A stretch of 64,000 nucleotides of DNA from Phycisphaerales bacterium UBA854 (lineage in GTDB: Bacteria > Planctomycetota > Phycisphaerae > Phycisphaerales > SM1A02), in the NCBI GenBank assembly GCA_002295885.1, contig DBGM01000037.1:45468-109467 (forward strand), in the 5' to 3' direction. This document shows positions 26,435 to 34,492 of the stretch, piece after piece. The notes beneath the pieces are model-generated. The model did no database searches. It saw only the letters and a list, made by a program, of their open reading frames with translations, and was not told the DNA's origin. Position 1 is the stretch's first letter; each line of letters begins with the position of its first letter. The translations under genes and the position numbers were made by a program.

Positions 26435-26671
26435 AGTGAGTATTCCCCTCCTAGCGAACACATCTCTCATAAGGCCTGGCACGCGGGGCGCCAGGTACGA
26501 CAGGGTTGGGCACGACCTCCACACACACAAGAAGCCGTTGCACGCCGGCTCATGCCGGTGTGCAGCCCAGTAGATTTGGAGAGCTCTTCCTTCTCAGCGC
26601 AATGCTGCGATGGATTCGCAGCCTCTCCTCTCCATGCCATGTGGCCCCATTGGGCCTGATGGCACACTCCT
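26435..26671 (-). other. Long 5' leader of the secreted-protein gene
   Basis: About 230 bases between the candidate promoter (26672-26700) and the ATG at 26434 hold no gene. The leader includes an 11-bp hairpin, TGCACGCCGGC (26539-26549) with GCCGGTGTGCA (26554-26564, one G-T pair). I recognise no riboswitch. The rest of the 435-bp gap (26701-26807) is AT-richer than its surroundings. Confidence 0.4.
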
Positions 26672-26700
26672 AGAATGAATGCTAAGGCATAGCATGTCAA
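26672..26700 (-). promoter_or_regulatory. Promoter with an inverted repeat in its spacer
   Basis: On the minus strand a perfect TTGACA (26700-26695), a 17-base spacer and CATTCT (26677-26672) form a sigma-70-type promoter. Inside the spacer ATGCTA and TAGCAT (26679-26684 and 26690-26695) form a 6-bp inverted repeat, a typical operator position. It would drive the secreted protein gene starting at 26434. Confidence 0.6.
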
Positions 26701-26807
26701 GCATTTGTCCTCGATTCTTGAGTTTGTGAGGCGTCTTTTCAGCCTCAAAAGTGGCATTCGGTTCCAAATGCACAAACTGGGGGGTTATGGGCCCTGAGCG
26801 GGGGGGG

Positions 26808-26839
26808 ATAAAGAAACACCCCCCTCGATGAGGGGGGTG
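26808..26839 (-). terminator. Terminator of the second secreted-protein gene
   Basis: CACCCCCCT (26817-26825) pairs perfectly with AGGGGGGTG (26831-26839) around five bases. On the minus strand it is followed by TTTCTTTAT. It lies about 30 bases after the stop at 26870. Confidence 0.88.
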
Positions 26840-26869
26840 CGATGGGCTCAGAAATGCCTGAAAGGGGCC

Positions 26870-29800
26870 TTAGGGGGCCGTGATGGTCTGTCCTTCGTTG
26901 CTCAGGCCAGGATTGGCCAGATCGACGATGACCGCCCAGATGAAGTCGCCTGCGGCCCCTCCGGAGCCGGTCAGGCCCAATGAAGAGCCCGGCGTCGTCG
27001 ATCCCTCGGACACTCCGATGTCCAGGGAACTGAGTCCGACGGCGGGGCCGTCGGTGGCCACGACCACTCCTTCATAGGAGATGAACATCGCCACCTGGCC
27101 GCCCAGATCGATGCAGATGGCATCGGGGCCGTTCTGGATGCCGTTCGACGGGTAGATCCGGCTGTAGACGGTAAAGCCGGATCCGGATTCGCCGGCGGTG
27201 AAGTCGTTGGCGACGTTGCTGGTTCCGTAAACGCCGCCTCCGTTGCCGTTGTAGAGGGACACGGTGACCTGGCTCGGATCCACACCGTCCAGCAGCACCA
27301 CCTCGACGAACTCATCGACGTCGGCGCCCGAGTTGTCGTAGTGGAACTCGTTGATCCAGAGGGTCGTGGGCACGTCGCCTTCGCAGTCGTCGGGGATCCC
27401 GTTGCCGTTGTCATCCACCTGCGTACCGTCGGCGATCTCGCAGACATCTCCGATTCCGTCCTCGTCGCAATCGGCCTGGTTGGCGTTGGGCAGATCGATG
27501 CAGTTGTCGACGCTGTCGGGCACGCCGTCTCCGTCGGTGTCCAGGGGGACCTCGCAGGACCCGAGGGGGGTTCCGTCGACGCGAGTGCCGGGAGAGAACA
27601 GGCTGCCGTCGGGGGCGATCTCCGAGTGGGGCACGAAGGTCGATCCGAAGACGTCGGGCACCAGCGTGATGGACTGGTTGTTGCCCGCCTCGCTGCCGTA
27701 GGTGACGGAAAGGACCGTGGTCCCCGTGCTGTCGGTGAGGGTGATGGTGTCACCGCCGTTGTTGAGCCCCAGAGAGCCCGTTGAAGCGGTCTGGACGATC
27801 GAGTTGCCGAAGCTGCCGGTGGGGGTGCCTCCTCCGAAGAGGACGAAGGCGCACTGGTCGTCCAGCACGGTTCCGATCGGGAACTCGTGCCGCACTCCGA
27901 AGCCGTCGGAGACGGTCCAGCCGGTGAGGTCGATCGGATCTCCGGAGTAGTTGACGAACTCGACGAACTCGTCCTGACCGAAGTTCCCCACGCCGTCGCC
28001 GTTGGCATCCCCGTCGCCGTAGGTGCCGTCGGGGTCGCTGGAGGGGTCGGCGTTGATCTCGTTGATGACGAACACCGGGGTCTCGCACTCGTCGGGAACA
28101 CCGTTGCCGTTGTCGTCGAACGAGGTGCCGTCCGTGATGTCGCAGGGATCGGCGATGCCGTTGGCGTTGCAGTCGTCCTCGCAGGCATCGATGATTCCGT
28201 TGCCGTCGCAGTCGCTCGCACCGTCGGCGAGATCGCAGTCGTCGGGGATGCCGTTGCCGTCGCAATCGGTGTCGCAGTTGTCGGGAATTCCGTTGCCGTT
28301 GCAGTCGGTGGCCAGCCCGTCCGCGATCGCGCAGGCGTCTCCGATGCCGTCACCGTCGCAGTCCGCCTGATCCTCGTTGGCGAGGTCGGGGCAGTTGTCG
28401 CAGGTGTCGATCTCGCCGTCGCCGTCCGAATCCCCGCTTTCGCAGTTGTTGGGGGCTCCCGGCGTGTCGGCCAGCAGATCGAAGCAGCCGACGTTCCAGG
28501 AACCGGCTCCGCAGCGAATGGCGTGGCCGGGGACGAAGTTGCCGTCCGGACCCACCGTGGTGCCGGAATAGACGGCATTGCCGCTGGCGGGATCGGGGCC
28601 GAGGAAGGCCACGGAATCGATGATGGACGACCACGGGACGAGGTCGAGTTGACCATCGTCGTCGGTGTCGAGGTCGTCGCCTTCGAATCCGGTGAAATCT
28701 CGCACCAGGAGATAGGTCGCCTGGTCGCCGTTCTCGTGGTTGAGTTCGACCACGAGATCGGGCGTGGCCAGCGTCATGGTTTCTTCGCCGATCAGGAAGA
28801 TCCCGTCCGAGGGCAGGGTGTAGCCGGTGAGAAGGACGGCTTCGTCCACCACGCCGTAGTCCCCGCTGCTGTTGCTGTCCTCGATGAGGACGTACCACAC
28901 GTTGTCCAGCGAGGTTCCCGGAGCACCGGCCAGTTCGACGTACTCGTCGTCGTCGGGGCCCGGGTGGCTGGTCCGCAGTTCGTTCAGGTACAGGTCGAGT
29001 TCCACGACTTCGCAGCCGGCGTCGCCGCATGCGGTGTTCTCGCTCCAGTTTCCGACCGGGCAGTCGTCCAGTGCGACATCGTCGTAGCACTCGCCGGGGG
29101 CGACGCAGCAGGCTCCCGTCGGAGCGGGGGCGCACTCGCTTCCCCAGTCGGCGATGACCTTCAGGAGGTCGGAGACGTCCACGGTGCAGTCGCCGTTGGG
29201 CAGCGGGGCACAGTCTCCCGCGGGGCGGGCCGAACCGTCGCCCAACTGGTTCCAGTCGGCGATGACCTTCAGGAGGTCGCTGACGTTGACCTCGCCGTCC
29301 GGTCCGTCAAGTGGTCCCCAGATGTCACCGGAGCAGGTGGCGGGAAGGGGGTCGTCGCACGGGTCCGCCGGAGTGGCGCCGCGAACCTCCATGTATTCGA
29401 CGAAATGCACGTCCGGGAAGCCGATGTTGCTCATGGTCGACCAGTTGCCCAGGCCGCAGAATCCATCGGTGGTCTTGATCCAGCTGGCCGAGGATTGTCC
29501 CAGACCGTTGGTTCCTACGAAATGGTCGCCGAGGTTGGTACCGTCCGCCACCACGAGCTCGACGAATACGAGGGCGTCGGCGGGAAGCGTTTCCGAGTTG
29601 AAGTTGGCGGTGTAGTAGAAGGTGTTGCCGGTGCTCAGCTGGCCGCTGCTCGAGGCAAGAAGCGTCAGGTCGTCCGCGGAACTTCCGGGGCTCTCGATGC
29701 CATCGGTATCGAGGTAGACGTTTACCTGGACATCGAGCGCGTAGGTGGACGATTGGATGCCCCAGTGGACGCAGACCAGTTCGAGGTCGCTGCCCGTTCC

Positions 29801-30079
29801 ATCGACAGCCAGATCGTGGTAGCGGCCGTAGGAATGACCGTAGGTTCCGTCGTTGGTGCTGCAGTTGAGCGAGCCGGTGGCGGAGATGGTGTTGTAGTCG
29901 GTGGATTCTGAGATGACGGTCGAACTGCCGTCGCACAGCGGAGCTGCGCCTCGGGTGGGCGGCTGATCCATCTTCTGGGATGCGGCGAATCGGGGCTGGG
30001 CGGCCATGGCGAGGCCGGCGTGGGTCAGCAGCAGTCCCGTGGCCACGAGGGCCACCCGGTGGGCGATGTTCTGAGGCAT
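26870..30079 (-). CDS. Large secreted protein with dockerin-like, lamin-tail and calcium-repeat segments
   Basis: 1069 residues with a signal peptide (cut after AMA near 27). A paired calcium-loop segment (about 256-318, repeats ending VSDLLKVIADW) is followed by a GACC module (about 322). Three lamin-tail-like stretches begin DLYLNELRTSHPG (about 353), VFVINEINADPSS (about 665) and LWINEFHYDNSG (about 903). Asp/Cys-rich thrombospondin-3-like repeats (DGDGIGDAC, CNGNGIPDNCD and similar) lie at about 545-665 and 840-895. Probably an extracellular calcium-stabilised adhesive protein. GGAGAG precedes ATG. It shares the dockerin and GACC modules with the neighbouring secreted protein but not the other domains. 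Confidence 0.85.
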   Translation of the reverse strand: MPQNIAHRVALVATGLLLTHAGLAMAAQPRFAASQKMDQPPTRGAAPLCDGSSTVISESTDYNTISATGSLNCSTNDGTYGHSYGRYHDLAVDGTGSDLELVCVHWGIQSSTYALDVQVNVYLDTDGIESPGSSADDLTLLASSSGQLSTGNTFYYTANFNSETLPADALVFVELVVADGTNLGDHFVGTNGLGQSSASWIKTTDGFCGLGNWSTMSNIGFPDVHFVEYMEVRGATPADPCDDPLPATCSGDIWGPLDGPDGEVNVSDLLKVIADWNQLGDGSARPAGDCAPLPNGDCTVDVSDLLKVIADWGSECAPAPTGACCVAPGECYDDVALDDCPVGNWSENTACGDAGCEVVELDLYLNELRTSHPGPDDDEYVELAGAPGTSLDNVWYVLIEDSNSSGDYGVVDEAVLLTGYTLPSDGIFLIGEETMTLATPDLVVELNHENGDQATYLLVRDFTGFEGDDLDTDDDGQLDLVPWSSIIDSVAFLGPDPASGNAVYSGTTVGPDGNFVPGHAIRCGAGSWNVGCFDLLADTPGAPNNCESGDSDGDGEIDTCDNCPDLANEDQADCDGDGIGDACAIADGLATDCNGNGIPDNCDTDCDGNGIPDDCDLADGASDCDGNGIIDACEDDCNANGIADPCDITDGTSFDDNGNGVPDECETPVFVINEINADPSSDPDGTYGDGDANGDGVGNFGQDEFVEFVNYSGDPIDLTGWTVSDGFGVRHEFPIGTVLDDQCAFVLFGGGTPTGSFGNSIVQTASTGSLGLNNGGDTITLTDSTGTTVLSVTYGSEAGNNQSITLVPDVFGSTFVPHSEIAPDGSLFSPGTRVDGTPLGSCEVPLDTDGDGVPDSVDNCIDLPNANQADCDEDGIGDVCEIADGTQVDDNGNGIPDDCEGDVPTTLWINEFHYDNSGADVDEFVEVVLLDGVDPSQVTVSLYNGNGGGVYGTSNVANDFTAGESGSGFTVYSRIYPSNGIQNGPDAICIDLGGQVAMFISYEGVVVATDGPAVGLSSLDIGVSEGSTTPGSSLGLTGSGGAAGDFIWAVIVDLANPGLSNEGQTITAP
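28075..28345 (-). repeat. Tandem coding repeats for Asp/Cys-rich calcium loops
   Basis: Within the 1069-residue gene, a short unit encoding CDGNGIPDDCD-like peptides recurs about six times with small changes, both in protein and DNA (gatgccgttgccgtcgca and variants). These match thrombospondin type 3-like calcium loops. Expansion and contraction by recombination is likely. Confidence 0.7.
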
Positions 30080-30210
30080 CAGGTTCTCTCCATCCTCTTC
30101 GATCCGGAAGGAGATGACGCACCAATCGCGTCCTTCTCCCGACGGTCAGGGTACCCGATCCTCACCTCCTGCAAGAGGGGAAGATCGAAATCAAGGATGG
30201 AAAGTCCTTA

Positions 30211-30216
30211 TTTATA
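30211..30216 (-). promoter_or_regulatory. Candidate -10 box TATAAA for the 1069-residue gene
   Basis: A TATAAA on the minus strand (30216-30211) lies in a short AT-rich island 132 bases before ATG 30079. No good -35 box is present, so this is tentative. Confidence 0.35.
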
Positions 30217-30251
30217 ACTGGTTTGCGACGCTGCACGGTTCGTCGGAAGGC

Positions 30252-30689
30252 TCACCCGGACGGCTTCTTCATTCGGTCCATGTTGGTCCTTGGGACCTGG
30301 ATCGAAGGGACGGGATCGCTGGACGTCGAATCCGTCGGCAGGGGGATGTCGAGGGCCACCTTGTCCATCGAAGGAAGCGTGAAGACGAGCCGGACACGGT
30401 TTTCGCACGGTTCACACCGAATCGAGGGTGAGAGGCTGTAGATCCGCTGCCGCGCATTGGGCTTGACCGCCACCAATTGATGCTGGCGGAGGAGACGCAG
30501 GTTGTGGCTGACCAGACCGATGCTCTGATCGAGCTTTTCGGCCAGGCTCGAGACCGACTGCGGCCCCGCAGCGAGATGCCGGATCAGTTCGAATCGAACG
30601 TTTCCCCCCAGCAGTGACAGCAGCTTGTCGGTGCGAATGGGTTCGTCGGGCATCGGTCGTTGTTGGGCATGGTTGGTGGAGAGGTTCAT
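30252..30689 (-). CDS. ArsR-family winged-helix transcription regulator
   Basis: 145 residues with an HTH domain (about 20-90): FELIRHLAAGPQSVSSLAEKL, recognition helix SIGLVSHNLRLLRQHQLV and a wing ending QRIYSL. The family metal motif ELCVCDL in helix 3 is missing; a CEPCEN pair follows the wing instead, so the signal sensed is unknown. Residues 110-145 are a Pro/Ser/Thr-rich tail. ATG 30689 has GAGGA 8 bases upstream. It may control the secreted-protein gene downstream or its own promoter, but no operator was identified. Confidence 0.85.
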   Translation of the reverse strand: MNLSTNHAQQRPMPDEPIRTDKLLSLLGGNVRFELIRHLAAGPQSVSSLAEKLDQSIGLVSHNLRLLRQHQLVAVKPNARQRIYSLSPSIRCEPCENRVRLVFTLPSMDKVALDIPLPTDSTSSDPVPSIQVPRTNMDRMKKPSG

Positions 30690-30970
30690 GGGACAATCCT
30701 CGACCGGCCGGCGCCAAGGGCGTACGGCGGGTGTTGCGGGCAGTCGGGACGGACTGCAGCCTTGGTTGTGGCACGACCCACGTTGCGCCCCCGGCCCCCA
30801 CAGGCAGGGTGTTTCCCCGGAAGGGATGGCGCTCTATTCACCGAGAGGCCTCCTGAAATCCCTCGCTGGTATGGCCTTCAGCCCCGGATGTCACCTGTAC
30901 GTCAGGGGACGGGAGTTGGTGCGGACCGTTTCAAGAAATACCGCTGAAGGCCTGCAGAAGGGGTTCGTCC
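30690..30970. other. Non-coding stretch with a large inverted repeat
   Basis: I see no convincing gene here. A perfect 10-bp inverted repeat, GGCCTTCAGC (30873-30882) and GCTGAAGGCC (30943-30952), encloses 60 bases, with CCCC (30882-30885) and GGGG (30905-30908) nested inside and GGTAT (30868-30872) able to pair alternatively with ATACC (30938-30942). It could be a structured RNA or a regulator site for the ArsR-like gene. Confidence 0.4.
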
Positions 30971-31081
30971 TCATGAACGGCTCGAAAACGTGACATACAT
31001 CAGGCCGAAAGCAATGAGGATTCCACCAAGTGCCATTATTCCCCAGCCGATTCGCCGGGCTATTTGCTTTCCTCTACTCAT
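30971..31081 (-). CDS. Possible small single-helix membrane protein, 36 residues
   Basis: ATG 31081 is preceded by AAAGG 9 bases away and encodes a basic N-terminus (MSRGKQIARR) followed by one hydrophobic helix of about 20 residues. Charge distribution fits an inner-membrane micropeptide. It lies 50 bases downstream of tRNA-Leu on the same strand. No homologue recognised, so existence is uncertain. Confidence 0.4.
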   Translation of the reverse strand: MSRGKQIARRIGWGIMALGGILIAFGLMYVTFSSRS

Positions 31082-31131
31082 TCGAAGAAGCCTTTGAGTA
31101 CCTGGTGCCCGGTTTCTCCGGGAGGAACCAA

Positions 31132-31215
31132 TACCGAAGGTGGGACTCGAACCCACACTCCCCAAGGGGAACCGGATTTTGAATCCGGCGCGTCTGCCAA
31201 TTCCGCCACTTCGGC
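31132..31215 (-). tRNA. tRNA-Leu (anticodon CAA)
   Basis: An 84-base class II tRNA. The acceptor GCCGAAG pairs with CTTCGGT (G-T at the end), the anticodon stem CCGGA/TCCGG holds loop TTCAAAA with anticodon CAA, the long variable arm contains CCCC/GGGG, and the T arm carries GTTCGAGTC. The 3' CCA is not encoded. It reads UUG codons. Confidence 0.95.
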
Positions 31216-31298
31216 TTGCCCCGGATTGGCCGGGAAGGGGCATCTTCGCGGTCGGCGTGGCCCCCGTCAATGCGAAGGGGGGTGCCGTCCCGGCCCGG

Positions 31299-31306
31299 GC
31301 TACACT
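31299..31306 (+). promoter_or_regulatory. Candidate -10 element GCTACACT just before the DUF1573 gene
   Basis: TACACT ends only 6 bases before ATG 31313, so a transcript starting at the usual distance would begin at or next to the start codon, giving a leaderless mRNA. It fits the GCTA-type element seen elsewhere in the window. Confidence 0.4.
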
Positions 31307-31312
31307 GTAGGA

Positions 31313-32512
31313 ATGATGATTCGCAACGATTCCGCATCCCGCCGTGCTCTCGCTCCCAAGGCGGTTCTGACCCTCTGTGTGGTGGGACTTCTGGTCCTGG
31401 CCATCGTCTTTCTCGCCACCTCGATGCAGTCGACTCCCCAGCGAGCCCGCTCGACGGTTTCGGCTCCGACCACACCTTCGCCCGCGGCGGCTCCGCCGAA
31501 GAAGGTGGACGAGACATCGCTCGCCGAGGCTCCTGTCTCCATCACGCCCGGTGAGTTCGATTTCGGCCTGATGGCGCCGGGATCCGTCACTCGACGGACG
31601 GTGCAGGTCAGGAATACGGGGGCCGAGCCGGTTCAGATCACCGGCACGAAGAAGACCTGCTCGTGCACCACGGTCGAGCTCGAGCCGGGAGTCCTGCAGC
31701 CGGGGCAGTCGATGCCCGTGACCGCGGTCATGGCGGGGGGGCTTCGGCCGTCCGACAAGAGCACGGTCAAGGTCGTCCTGCAGTACGCATCCCACAAGCC
31801 GACCACGATCGGAATCGTGGGCAAGATCTCGCTTCCGGTCTCGACGACCCCGTCCACGCTCCGCATGCATCCACGCGGGTACGACGATCCGGCCTATTCG
31901 ACCAAGGGCGTGATCCAGTTGAAGAGCGAGGACGGCACCCCGTTCCGGGTGCTTCGCGTCAACGGGGGTGAGCCGGAGTTCATGACTCCCGTTCTCGATT
32001 CCTCGGCCCCCTCCCTCCAGCACCAGCTGCGATGGCGGGTCGAGGGCTTCGATCCCGTCACCGGGCTCGACGAGCATGGCGAGCCGGTCCCGGAATTCCT
32101 GGTGGTGGAGACGGACCGTCCGGACGTGCCGGTGGTCGCAGTGCCGTTGAATCACCGCCTGCATCGTCCGCAACTGCCCGGTCAGCGTCCCTGGTTCACG
32201 ATCGACAAGTACGCCGTGGTCGGGGGTACGGATCCGGGAGCATCCGCCGGATTCACGTTGCAACTCAATGGAAATACGGACCCGGCCACCGCCGAGACGG
32301 TGTATCTGGTCGAATCCGATTCTCCGGCCTTCGACGCCGGCCTGGTGTCATCCCGCCCGTCGGTGGACGGAAAGGGCACCGATCTGGAGATCAGCGTCAC
32401 CCCCCGTTCCGGTGTCGAAGGGGTGTACGTGGGGGACATCGTGCTGCGTTCGGAGAACTGGGAGCAGCCCTTCAGCGTCGTGGGATTCGTCGGCGAGCCC
32501 GGTGATTCATGA
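31313..32512 (+). CDS. Membrane-anchored DUF1573-type protein
   Basis: 399 residues: a basic N-terminus, one membrane helix (about 16-37), a Pro/Ala/Thr linker, then a DUF1573 immunoglobulin-like domain (about 75-170) with FDFGLMAPGS, the strand VQVRNTGAEPVQI and the cysteine pair CSCTT, all hallmarks of the family. A second, less clear beta domain runs to the end. Predicted periplasmic. DUF1573 proteins are common in planctomycetes and Bacteroidota but have no settled function. The start is ATG 31313 or 31316. ispD overlaps its stop as ATGA. Confidence 0.82.
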   Translation: MMIRNDSASRRALAPKAVLTLCVVGLLVLAIVFLATSMQSTPQRARSTVSAPTTPSPAAAPPKKVDETSLAEAPVSITPGEFDFGLMAPGSVTRRTVQVRNTGAEPVQITGTKKTCSCTTVELEPGVLQPGQSMPVTAVMAGGLRPSDKSTVKVVLQYASHKPTTIGIVGKISLPVSTTPSTLRMHPRGYDDPAYSTKGVIQLKSEDGTPFRVLRVNGGEPEFMTPVLDSSAPSLQHQLRWRVEGFDPVTGLDEHGEPVPEFLVVETDRPDVPVVAVPLNHRLHRPQLPGQRPWFTIDKYAVVGGTDPGASAGFTLQLNGNTDPATAETVYLVESDSPAFDAGLVSSRPSVDGKGTDLEISVTPRSGVEGVYVGDIVLRSENWEQPFSVVGFVGEPGDS

Positions 32513-33303
32513 ACATCTGCGTCATCATTCCCGCGGCCGGACGCGGAACCCGATTCGGTCGTGATGACAAGCTGGCCCGTGAACTGTCGGGGCGGCCGGT
32601 TCTCATGCGATCCATCGAGCCGTTCACGCGTCGCGAGGAGGTCGGCTCCATCATCGTCGCCGGTCCGCCCGACGACTTCGATGCCTTTCGGGAACGCTAC
32701 GGCGCCGCACTGGGATTCCACGGGGCCACGCTGGTCGAAGGAGGACGGTCGGATCGTTGGGAGACGGTCCGTGCCGCCCTGTCCCACGTTCCGGAGGATG
32801 CGACCCATGTCGCGGTCCACGATGCGGCCCGGCCTCTGGTGGACGACGAACTGCTCGATCGTCTCTTCACCGCGGCACGCCGGCTGGACGCGGTGGTGCC
32901 CGCGGTGGACATGACCTCGACCATCAAGCGCATCGATCCCGAGCGGACCATGGATGCAGGTGAGGAAGGAGACGTACTGGCGGACTCGATCCTGGGCGAC
33001 GCCGGTCGTCTGGCGGTCGAGGCGCGACCGATCGTCGAGACGGTCGATCGTCGCACGATCGTGGCGACCCAGACGCCTCAGATCTTCGAACGGTCCCTGC
33101 TGCTGCGCGCGTACGACGCCGGGGCATCGGGGGTGACCGATGAATCGCAGGCGGTGGAACGCCTGGGAGAGTTGGTCCATGTGGTCCCGGGAGATCCCCT
33201 GAACATCAAGATCACCTCGGAGCAGGACCTGGAGCTCTGCCAGGCCATTCTCGGCTCCGGGCGGCGAAAATCGGCGGGTGGAGCCGACCCCTTCGCTCCC
33301 TGA
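32509..33303 (+). CDS. ispD: 2-C-methyl-D-erythritol 4-phosphate cytidylyltransferase
   Basis: Third step of the MEP isoprenoid pathway: makes CDP-ME from MEP and CTP. The 264-residue protein has the nucleotide-binding loop IIPAAGRGTRFG, EGGRSDRWETVRAAL, VAVHDAARPLV, a TQTPQIF segment and VTDESQAVE. It is about 25-30 residues longer than E. coli IspD because of an acidic insert around 143-165. It starts at ATGA overlapping the DUF1573 gene. No ispF is adjacent. Confidence 0.93.
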   Translation: MNICVIIPAAGRGTRFGRDDKLARELSGRPVLMRSIEPFTRREEVGSIIVAGPPDDFDAFRERYGAALGFHGATLVEGGRSDRWETVRAALSHVPEDATHVAVHDAARPLVDDELLDRLFTAARRLDAVVPAVDMTSTIKRIDPERTMDAGEEGDVLADSILGDAGRLAVEARPIVETVDRRTIVATQTPQIFERSLLLRAYDAGASGVTDESQAVERLGELVHVVPGDPLNIKITSEQDLELCQAILGSGRRKSAGGADPFAP

Positions 33304-33400
33304 GCGGGAAATGGCATGGCCGGTTCAGATCGCCGGTGGGAACGGTCGATGGAGAACAGACCCCCGATCGCGTCACCATGGGGGCAGGCAGGAACAGGAC

Positions 33401-34492
33401 GTGCGTCAGGACAGTCTCATCCCGATCTCGGTGATCATTCCGACCTACCGCGAAGCGGGGAGTCTGCCGGACCTGCTGGACCGCCTGGCGAATTTGCGTG
33501 AGGGAGAACGGGACCTCGAGGTGATCGTCGTCGACGACGATTCGGACGATGGAACCGAGGAACTCATCGCCTCCCGCGGCAAGGACTGGGAGCGGCTCAT
33601 CGTCCGTCGCGGAGAGCGGGGGCTCTCCAGTGCCGTGCTCAGGGGAATCGAATCCGCCACCAAGGAGATGCTGGTGGTCATGGATGCCGACGGCTCGCAT
33701 CCGCCGGAGTCGATTCCGGACATGGTGCAGGCCGTGCAGGACGGCGCCGACTTCTCCCTCGGTTCAAGGTACGTGTCGGGGGGATCGACGGAGGACGGAT
33801 GGGGAGTGCTTCGTTGGGTGAACTCCAAGATCGCGACGCTGATGGCCCGTCCGTTCACCACCGTGCGTGACCCGATGTCGGGATTCTTCTGCCTACGGGC
33901 GTCGACCGTGCAGCGCGGGGAATCGCTGGATCCGATCGGCTACAAGATCGGACTCGAGCTGATCGTGAAATGCCGGTGCGAGCGGGTTGCGGAAGTTCCC
34001 ATCCATTTCAGCACGAGACGCGAAGGCGAGAGCAAGCTCACCCTGCGGGTGCAGTGGGAGTACCTCCTCCATGTCCTGAATCTCTGCCGGTTCAAGTATC
34101 CACGTCTGGCCAGTTTCATTCCCTTCGCCCTGGTCGGGCTCTCGGGGATCGGCGTGTACACCGGGCTGCTTGCCGTACTCGACCTGCTGGTCGGCGATGC
34201 ATTCTCCAAATCGGTCCGCATCGTCATCGCGATCGCGTTGTCGATGACCTGGAACTTCTTCTGGGACCGGCGGCTCGCCTTCTGGGATGCCACGGGCGGA
34301 ATCGTGCGGCAGTACCTCGGCTTCGTGGCCGTCTGCACCGTCCCCGTGCTGGTGAACTTCTTCGTCACCCTGTACTTCAGTGATCGGCTCGTGCTTCCGA
34401 CCGCGGGGCTGATCGGATCGGTGATCGGATCCGCGTTCGGGCTGGTGTTCAACTGGTGCGGGAACCGATGGCTGGTCTTCAGACGGTCGTGA
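33401..34492 (+). CDS. Glycosyltransferase family 2 fused to a GtrA-like membrane domain
   Basis: 363 residues. The N-terminal GT2 domain (about 1-235) resembles dolichyl/polyprenyl-phosphate mannose synthase: ISVIIPTYREA, VIVVDDDSDDGT, MDADGSHPPE and SKLTLRVQWEY. The C-terminal four-helix domain (about 240-360), ending in NWCGNRWLVFRR, is GtrA-like. Fusions of this kind make and flip polyprenyl-linked sugars for the envelope. GTG 33401 is chosen because AGGA-containing sequence precedes it and upstream codons give an unnatural Arg-rich tail; ATG 33311 is the alternative. It overlaps the 3' end of uvrA by 14 bp. Confidence 0.88.
   Translation: MRQDSLIPISVIIPTYREAGSLPDLLDRLANLREGERDLEVIVVDDDSDDGTEELIASRGKDWERLIVRRGERGLSSAVLRGIESATKEMLVVMDADGSHPPESIPDMVQAVQDGADFSLGSRYVSGGSTEDGWGVLRWVNSKIATLMARPFTTVRDPMSGFFCLRASTVQRGESLDPIGYKIGLELIVKCRCERVAEVPIHFSTRREGESKLTLRVQWEYLLHVLNLCRFKYPRLASFIPFALVGLSGIGVYTGLLAVLDLLVGDAFSKSVRIVIAIALSMTWNFFWDRRLAFWDATGGIVRQYLGFVAVCTVPVLVNFFVTLYFSDRLVLPTAGLIGSVIGSAFGLVFNWCGNRWLVFRRS

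Noticed and set aside
27887..29911. A 674-codon plus-strand frame rich in Val, Gly and Ala
   Set aside because: It is the antisense of the repeat-rich secreted protein; low-complexity DNA keeps both strands open.
26870..30079. A CRISPR-like array in the repetitive DNA
   Set aside because: The repeats are degenerate, in frame and encode calcium-loop peptides; no spacer structure is present.
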